From: a virus
DNA length: 64,000 bases
Virus record (IMG/VR): IMGVR_UViG_3300042465_007039
Coordinates: 1 to 64,000 of that record
Direction: 5' to 3' (one strand)
Positions 39,879 through 48,452 of this stretch are shown piece by piece; the first letter of the stretch is position 1, and each line of letters opens with the position of its first letter. A program made the translations under genes and the position numbers. A model generated the notes under the pieces. The model made no database searches, had not been told where the DNA came from, and saw only the letters and a list, made by a program, of their open reading frames with translations.

Positions 39879-40281
39879 ATACGCTTTCGTGATCAAAGCG
39901 CAACAGTTTCACTGGAATGTAGAAGGCCCAGATTTTGTGCAACTGCATGAGTTCTTTGGCAACATCTACGAAGATGTCTACGGTGCAATTGACCCCACTG
40001 CTGAATACATAAGAACACTAGACGAGTATACTCCGGGCAGCTTTGAACGTTATGTAGAATTGAGTATTATTTCTGGACAAACAAAAATTCCACGTGCTAG
40101 ACTCATGATTGAAGAATTGCTGGCCAACAACGGTCAAATGATAGAACTCTTGGATCAGTGCTTTGCTGAAGCAGAGCAAGAAAATCAACAAGGCATTGCT
40201 GACTTTGTGGCTGGTCGTTTGACCGCACACGGCAAGCATGGCTGGATGCTAAAGAGTTTATTGAAAGATCAGCGAGCATGA
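39841..40281 (+). CDS. Dps/ferritin-like protein
   Basis: 146 residues from the ATG at 39841 (AAAAGGA upstream); the longer frame from 39763 is out of character. The Dps signature is visible: AQQFHWNVEGPDFVQLHEFFGNIYEDVYGAID, with the conserved H...H...D/E ferroxidase-type ligands at the subunit interface, then a four-helix bundle of normal length. Dps stores iron and protects DNA from oxidants; a phage copy could guard replicating or packaged DNA. The basic N-terminal DNA-binding tail of some Dps proteins is absent. Coupled to the following gene by ATGA. Confidence 0.85.
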   Translation: MLADSLKILLATEYAFVIKAQQFHWNVEGPDFVQLHEFFGNIYEDVYGAIDPTAEYIRTLDEYTPGSFERYVELSIISGQTKIPRARLMIEELLANNGQMIELLDQCFAEAEQENQQGIADFVAGRLTAHGKHGWMLKSLLKDQRA

Positions 40282-40958
40282 GCAACGACATCAAAATGAT
40301 TCTGGACCGATTGGCGCTAGTAGAAGCCAAAATATCGCCTGCCATGCCCAAGATGCCAGGACTAAATTCACAACAAAAGTCTGTGGGACAATTGCCTGCA
40401 CTATTCAAACCCAAAAGTGCGTCTCCTGTATTGGGCAGCCGAACTGACCCAAAAAATCCCTTTCGTGGTAAATTGGTAGGAGACAGCCGTGAACCTCGTG
40501 CAACCAGTCTTGCTGAAACCATGCAAGAGATTGAAGAAGACATGCTGGGCAAGGTCAAACGTGACTTTGTGGATTATCTAGAGAGTTTAGAAGATCGCAA
40601 CAAGATTGACAAGGACTTGGTAAGCAAGGCCAAAAAAGAACTTGGCATGATCAGCAAGGCTGACGAAGATGTAGCAAATCCAGATTCGTTTCAGGACACT
40701 GAACTGGCACACGACATTGATCAAACTGCTGCCAGTCAAGCCGTGGCAGCAGAACAACCGGTCAAAACAGTGGCCATGGAAGACGGTGCTGTGTTGGAAA
40801 TCTACGGCGACCAGGGTCGAGGATTTGAAATACGGCACAGCGGTCGTAGTATGGCCACTCGTTTTCCCAATATTGATCATGCTGACCTGGCAGTGAAACT
40901 GTTCCAGCAACGTCGACGTAAACAAGATCTTTCTCGAGACTATGTTGACGAGGCCTAA
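40278..40958 (+). CDS. Conserved phage protein (226 aa), possible virion-associated
   Basis: 226 residues. The first 90 are Pro/Lys-rich and probably disordered (PAMPKMPGLNSQQK...SPVLGSRTDPKNPFRG). Next come an acidic coiled-coil stretch (MQEIEEDMLGKVKRDFVDYLESLEDRNKIDKDL) and a C-terminal beta region (VAMEDGAVLEIYGDQGRGFEIRHSGRSMATRF). I recall similar tripartite proteins in T4-like phages but no assigned role. It starts inside the dps stop. Confidence 0.72.
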   Translation: MSNDIKMILDRLALVEAKISPAMPKMPGLNSQQKSVGQLPALFKPKSASPVLGSRTDPKNPFRGKLVGDSREPRATSLAETMQEIEEDMLGKVKRDFVDYLESLEDRNKIDKDLVSKAKKELGMISKADEDVANPDSFQDTELAHDIDQTAASQAVAAEQPVKTVAMEDGAVLEIYGDQGRGFEIRHSGRSMATRFPNIDHADLAVKLFQQRRRKQDLSRDYVDEA

Positions 40959-40959
40959 C

Positions 40960-41031
40960 ATGTTGTTTAATAATCTTTTTGAATCTGCCATACACATGCC
41001 AGCAGCATCTGCTGCTCCTCGGACACATTGA
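40960..41031 (+). CDS. Possible 23-residue peptide with targeting-like N-terminus
   Basis: ATG at 40960, one base after the preceding stop, encodes MLFNNLFESAIHMPAASAAP and three more residues. L-F-E before S fits the protease site seen in neighbours, which would leave a 15-residue peptide. Small size and lack of a ribosome site keep this tentative. The rest of the gap to 41124 (including a weak GC hairpin near 41070) shows no gene. Confidence 0.3.
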   Translation: MLFNNLFESAIHMPAASAAPRTH

Positions 41032-41124
41032 ACATCCTTAGGACCGCACTAGTTGCGTGATGTAGGCGGCTTCTGCCTTGGAGAAACAATTCGCTACTGC
41101 GTATCCAGAAAGAGCAATAATACT

Positions 41125-41153
41125 TTGACATCTCCTACTGTATCAGTTATACT
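41125..41153 (+). promoter_or_regulatory. Consensus sigma70 promoter for dsbA and gp43
   Basis: TTGACA (41125-41130), 17-bp spacer, TATACT (41148-41153). A perfect -35 and near-perfect -10, 25 nt before the dsbA-like ATG, which has an AGGAGA site. Confidence 0.78.
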
Positions 41154-41177
41154 AGCTGAATACTTTAGGAGATTTCT

Positions 41178-41441
41178 ATGGACCAACCAAAAACATTCAA
41201 CGGCGATCAAAAGATCAAACTGATTCAAATTATCAATGAGGGCATGCAAGTGACTCAAGAAATTGAAACACTCACGGGTGGACTCAATGACACCATCAAG
41301 GCCATTGCAGAAGAACTTGAAATCAAGCCGGGTGTGTTGAAAAAAGCCATCCGGCTGGCACACAAAGCCGAATTTGGTAAAGCCAAACAGGATCACGAAT
41401 TGCTAGAAACAATTCTTGAGACTGTGGGCAAAACACTATAA
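41178..41441 (+). CDS. DsbA-like double-stranded-DNA-binding protein
   Basis: 87 residues, acidic N-terminal half and a helical C-terminal half (DTIKAIAEELEIKPGVLKKAIRLAHKAEFGK). The latter matches the form of DsbA from T4-like phages, a small protein that binds DNA and, in T4, stimulates late transcription. It lies immediately upstream of gp43 under a consensus sigma70 promoter, so would be made early. Identification rests on size, pattern and neighbourhood. Confidence 0.72.
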   Translation: MDQPKTFNGDQKIKLIQIINEGMQVTQEIETLTGGLNDTIKAIAEELEIKPGVLKKAIRLAHKAEFGKAKQDHELLETILETVGKTL

Positions 41442-41508
41442 GTATTGCAGCAATACCGAGTCGCTCACGTTACGAGCATGAATCACGGCCCACCGGCCAT
41501 AAACGGAG
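41442..41508 (+). promoter_or_regulatory. Structured leader of the DNA polymerase gene (candidate translational operator)
   Basis: Three inverted repeats fill the 71-nt gap: GTATTG-CAG-CAATAC (41442-41456), a GCTC...GAGC pair (about 41462-41476), and GGCC-CACC-GGCC just before the CGGAGA ribosome site. In T4 and RB69, gp43 represses its own translation by binding a hairpin in this same position. The analogy is positional; pairing has not been computed. Confidence 0.45.
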
Positions 41509-41512
41509 ATAC

Positions 41513-44176
41513 ATGAGTTATATTGACAGTCTTTTTGATCGTGCCCACGATCGCATTCACGTGGTAGAACGCCGCAATGGTACCCGAGTCTACAGAGAAT
41601 ATCCAGCAAACTTTGTGTTCTACTATGATGACCCCAGAGGCAAACATCGTAGCATATATGACACACCAGTGTCAAGATTCAGTACCAAAAACAACAAAGA
41701 GTTTCGCAAAGAAGTCAGCATGCATTCCAGCAAGCAATTGTATGAAAGCGACATCAATCCAATCTTTCGTTGTTTAGAAGACAACTACAAAGGACAAGAT
41801 GCTCCGGACTTGCACACAGCATTTTTTGACATCGAAGTAGACTTCAACAAGGATCGCGGATTCTCACCTGTGGACGATCCGTTCAATCCCATCACTGCCA
41901 TATCAGTGTACCTGAACTGGCTGGATCAAATGATCACCATGGCTGTGCCACCCAAGCACATGAGCATGGAGACCGCACAAGAACTGGTTGCTGACTTTGA
42001 CAACACATTCTTGTTTGAAGACGAGCGTGACATGATCAAGATGTTTCTGGACTTGATTGACGACGCAGATGTCTTGAGTGGCTGGAACTCAGAAGGCTAC
42101 GATATCCCCTACACCATCAACAGAACCATCCGAGTTCTCAGCAAGGATGATACTCGCAAGTTCTGTCTCTGGGGCCAACATCCCAAGAAACGCATGTTCG
42201 AACGCTTTGGTGCTGAACAAGAAACCTATGACCTGGTGGGACGAGTGCATATGGACTATATGCAATTGTATCGCAAGTATACCTATGAAGAACGTCACAG
42301 TTATAGTCTGGATGCCATTGCTGAATACGAACTGGGCGAGCACAAGACACAGTTTGAAGGCACTCTGGATCAGTTATACAATCAACACTTCAAGAAGTTT
42401 ATTGAATACAACCGCCAAGATACTGCACTCTTGGACAAACTGGACAAGAAACTGCGCTTCCTAGAACTGGCCAATGAACTGGCACATGCCAACACTGTGC
42501 TACTGCAGACCACAATGGGTGCTGTGGCAGTGACTGAGCAGGCTATTATTGTGGAAGCACATGAACGTGGCATGGTTGTGCCCAACCGCAAGCAACGCAA
42601 CGATACAGAAGACAATCAAGCAGCCGGTGCCTATGTTGCGTATCCCAAAAAAGGTCTGCATGAATGGGTGGGATCAGTTGACATCAACAGCTTGTATCCT
42701 TCAGCCATTCGGGCACAGAACATGGGGCCGGAAACTATCGTGGGACAGTTGCGCCAGACCATGACTGATCATTACATTCGAGAAAAGATGGCCAAGAACG
42801 GGGGCAAGTTTGCAGATGCCTGGGAGAACTTGTTTGGCAGTCTTGAATACACCGCTGTGATGAATACAGAGGTTGGCACAGAGATCACTATTGACTGGCA
42901 AGACGGCTCAGAAAGCACACATTCAGCAGCAGAGATCTGGAAACTGATCTTTGACAGCCACCAGCCCTGGATACTCACTGCCAATGGCACTATTATCACC
43001 TACGAGAAAAAAGGTATTATTCCCGGATTGCTGGAACGTTGGTATTCAGAACGCAAGGACATGCAGGCCAAGAAAAAAGCAGCAACAGATCCCAAGGACA
43101 TTGCGTTCTGGGACAAGCGACAACTGGTCAAGAAGATCAACTTGAACAGCTTGTATGGTGCTATCTTGAATCCTGGCTGTAGATTTTTTGACAAACGCAT
43201 TGGACAATCAACCACACTCACAGGTCGTGCAATTGCTCGACACATGGATGCATACATCAACGAGTGTATCACTGGCAAATATGATCACGTGGGTGAAGCA
43301 GTTATCTATGGAGACACAGACTCGTGCTATTTTAGTGCATGGTCTGTGTTGAAAAACGAAGTAGAACAAGGTCGCATGACCTGGAGCAAGGAAACTTGCA
43401 TTGCCTTGTATGATTCAATTGCAGATCAGGTGAATGATTCGTTCCCAGGCTTTATGGAGCAGGCATTTCATTGTCCGCGAGACATGGGCGAGCTGATCAA
43501 GTGTGGTCGTGAGATGGTTGCAGATCGCAGCCTGTTTATTACCAAGAAGCGTTATGCTGTGAACATCATTGACCTCGAAGGCAAGCGGCTGGATGTCGAC
43601 GGCAAGATTGGCAAGACCAAGGCCACTGGCCTGGATCTAAAACGCAGTGACACTCCCAAGGTCATTCAAGAGTTCTTGTTGGAAATTCTAAACAAGATCT
43701 TGAGTGGTACACAACGTGACGATGTGATTGAACATATTCGCAAGTTCAAGTATGAGTTCATGGAGCGGCCAGGTTGGGAGAAAGGTTCACCCAAGCGTGT
43801 GAACAACTTGACCAAGTATGGTGCTGCGGAAGCAGCGCAAGGTCGAGCCAACATGCCAGGTCATGTGCGAGCTGCCTTAAACTGGAACAACATGCGAAAG
43901 ATGAACGGCGACAACTACAGCATGCAGATTGTGGATGGCATGAAAACCATTGTGTGCAAGCTCAAGTCAAATGCGCTGGGCTGGACTTCAATTGGATATC
44001 CCACAGATGAACAACGCTTGCCCACCTGGTTTACAGAACTGCCATTTGACAACAGTCTAATGGAAGCCACAGTTGTGGATCAAAAGATTGACAACCTGCT
44101 GGGCGTACTGGAATGGGATCTGGCGTCTGTGACCAACACTGACAACACATTTACAAATTTATTTTCTTTTGAATGA
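41513..44176 (+). CDS. 43: Family B DNA polymerase (T4 gp43-like)
   Basis: 887 residues, close to T4 gp43 (898), so the whole enzyme is present without split or intein. The 3'-5' exonuclease shows Exo I FFDIEVDF (D106, E108), Exo II in GWNSEGYDIPY and Exo III in YNRQDTALLD. The polymerase palm shows motif A DINSLYPS (from D390), motif B KKINLNSLYG and motif C YGDTDS (D601, D603). This is the phage replicase working with gp44 and gp45 encoded in the same window. It has a structured leader and overlaps the next gene by 4 nt. Confidence 0.97.
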   Translation: MSYIDSLFDRAHDRIHVVERRNGTRVYREYPANFVFYYDDPRGKHRSIYDTPVSRFSTKNNKEFRKEVSMHSSKQLYESDINPIFRCLEDNYKGQDAPDLHTAFFDIEVDFNKDRGFSPVDDPFNPITAISVYLNWLDQMITMAVPPKHMSMETAQELVADFDNTFLFEDERDMIKMFLDLIDDADVLSGWNSEGYDIPYTINRTIRVLSKDDTRKFCLWGQHPKKRMFERFGAEQETYDLVGRVHMDYMQLYRKYTYEERHSYSLDAIAEYELGEHKTQFEGTLDQLYNQHFKKFIEYNRQDTALLDKLDKKLRFLELANELAHANTVLLQTTMGAVAVTEQAIIVEAHERGMVVPNRKQRNDTEDNQAAGAYVAYPKKGLHEWVGSVDINSLYPSAIRAQNMGPETIVGQLRQTMTDHYIREKMAKNGGKFADAWENLFGSLEYTAVMNTEVGTEITIDWQDGSESTHSAAEIWKLIFDSHQPWILTANGTIITYEKKGIIPGLLERWYSERKDMQAKKKAATDPKDIAFWDKRQLVKKINLNSLYGAILNPGCRFFDKRIGQSTTLTGRAIARHMDAYINECITGKYDHVGEAVIYGDTDSCYFSAWSVLKNEVEQGRMTWSKETCIALYDSIADQVNDSFPGFMEQAFHCPRDMGELIKCGREMVADRSLFITKKRYAVNIIDLEGKRLDVDGKIGKTKATGLDLKRSDTPKVIQEFLLEILNKILSGTQRDDVIEHIRKFKYEFMERPGWEKGSPKRVNNLTKYGAAEAAQGRANMPGHVRAALNWNNMRKMNGDNYSMQIVDGMKTIVCKLKSNALGWTSIGYPTDEQRLPTWFTELPFDNSLMEATVVDQKIDNLLGVLEWDLASVTNTDNTFTNLFSFE

Positions 44177-45117
44177 AACTAAGCGAAATAGTAGCATATT
44201 TGAATCTGCTGGAATCTCTGCAGGTGCATGAAGAGGCCAGCGAAGCCACACGTAAACTGGCCGCTGTGTTGCATGTGGTAGCAAATCATGCAGTGCAGGT
44301 CAACACTTGCAGTCAAGATCTTGAACAAGACTTTGACGCAGTAAAGACTGCTCTTGATAGTTTTGATACCACACTGACTCAAATAAAACAACGGCTAACT
44401 CAGATGCTGCATGAACAAGAGCCTGCGTACTTAACTGAAAGTTTTAGACTGTTTGATCAAGAGATGCGACACGACAGCGTAACATACACATTGAGTCGTC
44501 GTCTTGCAATTGATGCAGAATCTAACATTGTGTTGAGATTTCGATTGAAAAATTTAACCGACTGGCGCTGGCCTGGCATGATTATCGGCCCGGGTACAGA
44601 AACTTTTATTGAAGACCTAGTGCCATTGGATCCGTTGTATGTTGTGGACCAGCATGCAGATCTAATGTTGCCATCGGTGCAGAAGTTTACGGTGGAGTAT
44701 CAGCGAAGATTGCGTCAGTATGTGGTACATGATCATGTACCACAGCCAATCTTGAACGAGTTGCCCAATGGCCAATTTGGTTTGATATTTGCCTACAACT
44801 ACTTTAACTATCGCCCTATGGAAGTGATTCGACGATATCTGCAAGAGATTGCTGTCAAACTCAGACCAGGCGGCACGTTTATTATGACCTACAACAACTG
44901 CGATCGTGCACATGGTATTGGTCTTGCTGAACGATCCTGGATGTGCTACACTCCAAAAAGACTGATAGTTGCTGTCGCTGAATCACATGGGCTTGAACTA
45001 GTGAATAGCCATGACGCTTCTGGAGATGTCAGCTGGCTGGAATTTGTTCGGCCAGGCGAACTAGAAACCTTACGAGGCGGCCAAAGCCTTGCCAAAATAA
45101 TTGCTATCTCGCAATAA
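44173..45117 (+). CDS. Methyltransferase-like protein between polymerase and clamp
   Basis: 314 residues. Residues 1-100 form a long coiled coil. The rest resembles a class I methyltransferase: an acidic VVDQHADLML segment, a central GLIFAYNYFNY, and LRPGGTFIMTYNNCDRAHGIG, the usual post-motif-III region. The Gly-rich motif I is degenerate, so SAM binding is uncertain. Sandwiched between gp43 and gp45 and ending over the gp45 promoter. It may be a structural or regulatory derivative of a methyltransferase. Confidence 0.62.
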   Translation: MKLSEIVAYLNLLESLQVHEEASEATRKLAAVLHVVANHAVQVNTCSQDLEQDFDAVKTALDSFDTTLTQIKQRLTQMLHEQEPAYLTESFRLFDQEMRHDSVTYTLSRRLAIDAESNIVLRFRLKNLTDWRWPGMIIGPGTETFIEDLVPLDPLYVVDQHADLMLPSVQKFTVEYQRRLRQYVVHDHVPQPILNELPNGQFGLIFAYNYFNYRPMEVIRRYLQEIAVKLRPGGTFIMTYNNCDRAHGIGLAERSWMCYTPKRLIVAVAESHGLELVNSHDASGDVSWLEFVRPGELETLRGGQSLAKIIAISQ

Positions 45118-45129
45118 ATCCTATATACT
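45101..45129 (+). promoter_or_regulatory. Sigma70-like promoter for the sliding clamp
   Basis: TTGCTA (45101-45106), 17-bp spacer, TATACT (45124-45129), partly inside the end of the preceding gene, 20 nt before the clamp ATG. Confidence 0.6.
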
Positions 45130-45148
45130 AACACACAAGGAGAATTTT

Positions 45149-45871
45149 ATGAAAGACTGTCTTAAAGACTTGGTAGAACACACATTTGATCTAGGCTGCA
45201 TTGACCTGGTCAAGATCACTGGCACGGATGCCGACACTGAGATTTCGGCCTTGGCCGAAGACCTAAGTGTTGTGGTGCAAGCAAAGTTTCACAACCCTGT
45301 GGCTGACTTTGTGGGCACATTTGGCATGCCTAATCTGGGCAAACTCAAGACCCTGCTGAACTTGCAGGAGTATCGTGAAGATGCCAAACTCAGCATCACT
45401 CGCAGAGTCGGTGGCGAACTAGATGGCATCAACTTTGAAAACAAAGCAGGTGATTTCAAGAACAACTATCGTTTCATGGCCGAGGGCATTGTAAATGAAA
45501 AGCTCAAGACTGCTAAATTTCGTGGAGCCAATTGGCACATTGAGTTTGAACCAACCAATGCTGCCATTCAACGACTCAAATGGCAAATGAGTGCCAACGC
45601 AGAAGAACCCAATTTCCAGGCCAAGACCGAAAACGGCGATCTCAAATTCTTCTTTGGTGACCACAGTACCCATGCTGGTAACTTTGTGTTCCAGGCAGGA
45701 GTAACTGGTCAACTCAAGCGTTCCTGGTCATGGCCTGCCCGGCAGTTTGCTAGTATCATGGATTTAACTGGCGACAAAGTTGTTCGCATCAGCGACGACG
45801 GTGCAGCACAGATCACTGTGGATTCTGGCATGGCAGTGTACAACTACATTCTGCCTGCACAGAGCAAGTGA
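45149..45871 (+). CDS. 45: Sliding clamp, DNA polymerase processivity factor (T4 gp45-like)
   Basis: 240 residues from 45149 (AAGGAG 9 nt upstream); the frame is open further upstream but that part covers the promoter. DLVKITGTDADTEISALAEDLSVVVQAKFHNPVADFVGTFGMPNLGKLKTLLNL matches gp45 of T4-like phages, and a long beta-rich body follows. Trimeric gp45 encircles DNA, tethers gp43 and in T4 also activates late promoters together with gp33 and gp55, relevant to the TAAATA boxes here. Size agrees with T4 (228). Confidence 0.93.
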   Translation: MKDCLKDLVEHTFDLGCIDLVKITGTDADTEISALAEDLSVVVQAKFHNPVADFVGTFGMPNLGKLKTLLNLQEYREDAKLSITRRVGGELDGINFENKAGDFKNNYRFMAEGIVNEKLKTAKFRGANWHIEFEPTNAAIQRLKWQMSANAEEPNFQAKTENGDLKFFFGDHSTHAGNFVFQAGVTGQLKRSWSWPARQFASIMDLTGDKVVRISDDGAAQITVDSGMAVYNYILPAQSK

Positions 45872-46080
45872 TGGAAACCAAAAAAAGAACCATAGTCAGA
45901 ATGCTGACTTATAGATTAACTGCTTGGTCATTTACTATACTATGGACTTATATGTTTACAGGCAACATTGCCAATGCCACGGGATTTGCTACTGCACTAC
46001 ACATTCTTTTAAGCGTTGACTATTACATTCATGAACGAATTTGGCTCAAAATCAAATGGGGTCAAGTTGACTCAAGATAA
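45871..46080 (+). CDS. DUF2061-family small membrane protein
   Basis: 69 residues beginning at a TGATG junction with the clamp. KRTIVRMLTYRLTAWSFTILWTYMFTGNIANATGFATALHILLSVDYYIHERIW is the DUF2061 pattern: basic N-terminus, two membrane helices and Y-Y-x-H-E-R-x-W at the end. Role unknown; found in bacteria and phages. An unusual neighbour for replication genes. Confidence 0.85.
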   Translation: METKKRTIVRMLTYRLTAWSFTILWTYMFTGNIANATGFATALHILLSVDYYIHERIWLKIKWGQVDSR

Positions 46081-46267
46081 TCTTATTGATCCGCTAACCA
46101 GGTACCGGGTATTACAAGAAGAAATAAGTATTCTTCAAGAACGTGTGCGCCCAACTGACACTGGGCACATACGTACTACAATTAGTCAATTGAGAGAACG
46201 TTGTGAAGAAATTGAAAATCAGCTTTCTCCTGATATAAAAACCTGGGTGTTATTAAATAAAAAATGA
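46031..46267 (+). CDS. Small coiled-coil protein (78 aa)
   Basis: The ATG at 46031 overlaps the DUF2061 gene by 50 nt in another frame. The product has a clear heptad region (LTRYRVLQEEISILQERVRPTDTGHIRTTISQLRERCEEIENQL), which argues that the frame is genuine. It ends in an ATGA overlap with dpdA. Function unknown; it could dimerise or associate with DpdA by coupling. Confidence 0.6.
   Translation: MNEFGSKSNGVKLTQDNLIDPLTRYRVLQEEISILQERVRPTDTGHIRTTISQLRERCEEIENQLSPDIKTWVLLNKK
46253..46259 (+). promoter_or_regulatory. Possible late promoter box before dpdA
   Basis: TTAAATA lies inside the end of the coiled-coil gene, 4 nt before the dpdA ATG, with no Shine-Dalgarno. DpdA may also be translated by coupling to the overlapping gene. 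Confidence 0.4.
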
Positions 46268-47958
46268 CCAAACAAGATAATCTCACTGCCAAGCAGAACG
46301 ACTATGCTGTGTTTCTGCCAGCCATTTCCGGTTTCTATGCCACCTTTGTGGGCAAACAACGCAACGAGCCGTATGTAGATCCTGCAAGATTTCCACAGGG
46401 ATTGACAGACATGGAACAGCTGAACTGGCTCAACAGTCAGAAGGCATTGTTTCCATATCAATGGAGTTTGTATTCAGCAGGACATGCCAACTTGGATTTG
46501 ACCAAACAAGATTGGTCTGAGGACATGGTTCGTAATCGCGAACCAGGCACGTTCATGCTGGGTGACTCTGGTGGATTCCAAATTGCCAAAGGTTTGTGGG
46601 AAGGTGAATGGCGTGATCCAACCAGTCAAGCAGTACAAGACAAAATGGCTGCATTGATTGCACAAGGTCCAACTGAGGTGATCAATGCCAAAGGTAAAAA
46701 AATCAAAAAAGACCCAGCAGCTGACTATCAAAAGTTGTTGGATGCTGCTCAGAAAAAACGTGACACAGTGTTGCGTTGGTTAGACAGCATTGCGGACTAT
46801 GGAATGATTCTTGATATTCCTACCTGGGTCATACACGATAAAAAATCCAGCCAGGCCTGTGGTATTAGCACACTAGATGAAGCTGTTGCAGCAACCAAAT
46901 ACAACAACTTGTATTTTATGGCACACCGTCGAGGTGCCAAAGAAGGTGGAGCCCGGTTCTTGAATGTGTTGCAAGGCGATGGTCATGCCAGTGCCGAAGA
47001 CTGGTATCAGGAAATGAAAGAATTTTGTGATCCTGCTGTGTATCCCAGCACACACTTTGACGGCTGGGCCATGGGCGGACAAAACATGTGCGATGTTCAA
47101 CTGATACTGACTCGACTGGTTGCACTTCGTTATGACAATCTGTTACAGCAAGGAGTGCATGATTGGATGCACTTCTTGGGAACATCAAAGTTGGAATGGG
47201 CTGTGCTACTCACCGTGATTCAAAGGGCTGTTAGAAAATACGTTAATCCGAGTTTTACTATATCCTTTGATTGTGCCAGCCCATTCCTCGCCACAGCCAA
47301 TGGTCAGGTGTATTATGAGAATGTGTTCGAACATGATTCAAAATGGTCATATCGCATGGCACCTGTGTTGGATGACAAAAAGTATTCACAAGATACTCGC
47401 AAGTGGAGTGCGGGATTGTTGGCTGATCTGCCGAGCACAAGTAATATCAAAAACTGGCAAGACAGTCCCATCAGTGACATGCTCAAGATGAAAGATATTT
47501 GCATCTACGGACCAGGTGATCTAAATAAAAATGGCAAAGAAGGCAAAACATCGTGGGACAGTTTTAGTTATGCGCTGCTCATGGGTCACAATGTTTGGAT
47601 GCACTTGACTGCTGTGCAGGAAGCCAACAGACGTTTTGATGCAGGAGAACACCCTGCTATGATGCAACGTGACGGCGGCGATTACGAGTATTTTGAAAAC
47701 ATTGTAGAAGAAATTTTTTCAGCACCAGACAGAGCCAGTGCTATGGCTGTTATTGAACGGCCTGCTTACACAGGCAAGACTGGTTACTGGAATCAGATTG
47801 TTGGCACCCGTGGATTCAAGGGCAAAAACACCACCAACTCTCATAGCCAATTTAATGCGCTGTTTGATTTAGAGCAAACCGATATTGACGATAATGCAGA
47901 CGATAGTGTACAATTGAATGAAGCAGCACTAACACAACTAGAACAGGATCAGACATGA
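46264..47958 (+). CDS. dpdA: DpdA-type 7-deazaguanine DNA transglycosylase
   Basis: 564 residues related to tRNA-guanine transglycosylases. MLGDSGGFQIAKG (D101 to Q106) is the base-binding D-S-G-G-F-Q. Then come LNVLQGDG (in place of the TGT G-x-V-Q-G-G), FDGWAMGG (A-I-G-G position), MHFLGTSK, and SFDCASPF with D336 as the likely nucleophile. No zinc site of tRNA enzymes is evident. In phages this branch swaps guanine in DNA for a 7-deazaguanine, protecting against restriction. FolE, QueD and QueE in the same window make the substrate, supporting DpdA over a tRNA enzyme. Confidence 0.88.
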   Translation: MTKQDNLTAKQNDYAVFLPAISGFYATFVGKQRNEPYVDPARFPQGLTDMEQLNWLNSQKALFPYQWSLYSAGHANLDLTKQDWSEDMVRNREPGTFMLGDSGGFQIAKGLWEGEWRDPTSQAVQDKMAALIAQGPTEVINAKGKKIKKDPAADYQKLLDAAQKKRDTVLRWLDSIADYGMILDIPTWVIHDKKSSQACGISTLDEAVAATKYNNLYFMAHRRGAKEGGARFLNVLQGDGHASAEDWYQEMKEFCDPAVYPSTHFDGWAMGGQNMCDVQLILTRLVALRYDNLLQQGVHDWMHFLGTSKLEWAVLLTVIQRAVRKYVNPSFTISFDCASPFLATANGQVYYENVFEHDSKWSYRMAPVLDDKKYSQDTRKWSAGLLADLPSTSNIKNWQDSPISDMLKMKDICIYGPGDLNKNGKEGKTSWDSFSYALLMGHNVWMHLTAVQEANRRFDAGEHPAMMQRDGGDYEYFENIVEEIFSAPDRASAMAVIERPAYTGKTGYWNQIVGTRGFKGKNTTNSHSQFNALFDLEQTDIDDNADDSVQLNEAALTQLEQDQT

Positions 47959-48452
47959 AGCGTGAAGGACATCAGGACGTCAAGTTGTTTCGTGGTATTG
48001 AAGTAGAAAAAACTCCTGCATACGGCAAGAAGACGCTGTTTGTGGTAGGTGTTCAGCCCACTGATCACATAGCTTCAAATTTGGAAAATTGTGAGCACAT
48101 CTTTTTTGGTGCCAATCACAGTTTTGATCCTCAAGATAATCTGGACTGGGCACGTTGGGAAGGCATGATTGGACATTTTCTTGCCAAAGGATATTTGTGC
48201 AGTCTTGATATCCCAATGAGCGCTGTGGAAGAATTTCACGAAAACGGTTTGTGTGAGTACCGAAACTTTATTCCGCAGATCAGGGTAAGCGTTCCATACA
48301 CCAAGTTGTGGAACTATAACACAATGATCAAGATTGACGACAACGACTTTGACGCTACCAATCCTGGTGTTTGGTGTCATAGTTTGCACAGCTTGATGAG
48401 CAGAGAAACATTCACTGACTGGGATCAGTACAACAAGGACCAAACCATATGA
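47955..48452 (+). CDS. Uncharacterised protein coupled to dpdA (165 aa)
   Basis: ATGA overlap with the dpdA stop. Soluble protein with LFVVGVQPTDHI and EHIFFGANHSFDPQDNLDWARWEGMIGHFLAKGYLCSLDIP, an alpha/beta pattern with conserved-looking Asp, His and Cys. I do not recognise a catalytic family. Tight linkage suggests a partner in DNA modification, for example base recognition or a finishing step. Ends overlapping the next gene by 4 nt. Confidence 0.7.
   Translation: MKREGHQDVKLFRGIEVEKTPAYGKKTLFVVGVQPTDHIASNLENCEHIFFGANHSFDPQDNLDWARWEGMIGHFLAKGYLCSLDIPMSAVEEFHENGLCEYRNFIPQIRVSVPYTKLWNYNTMIKIDDNDFDATNPGVWCHSLHSLMSRETFTDWDQYNKDQTI

Noticed and set aside
40959-41124. Possible tRNA or structured RNA in the gap before dsbA
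   Set aside because: A short hairpin (AGGC...GCCT) near 41070 is visible, but there is no T-arm GTTCRA sequence, acceptor pairing or CCA end, and no other tRNA feature.
46264-47958. Reading the TGT-like protein as a tRNA-guanine transglycosylase
   Set aside because: The zinc site and exact G-x-V-Q-G-G of tRNA enzymes are not seen; length (564) and the presence of folE/queD/queE in a phage favour DpdA.
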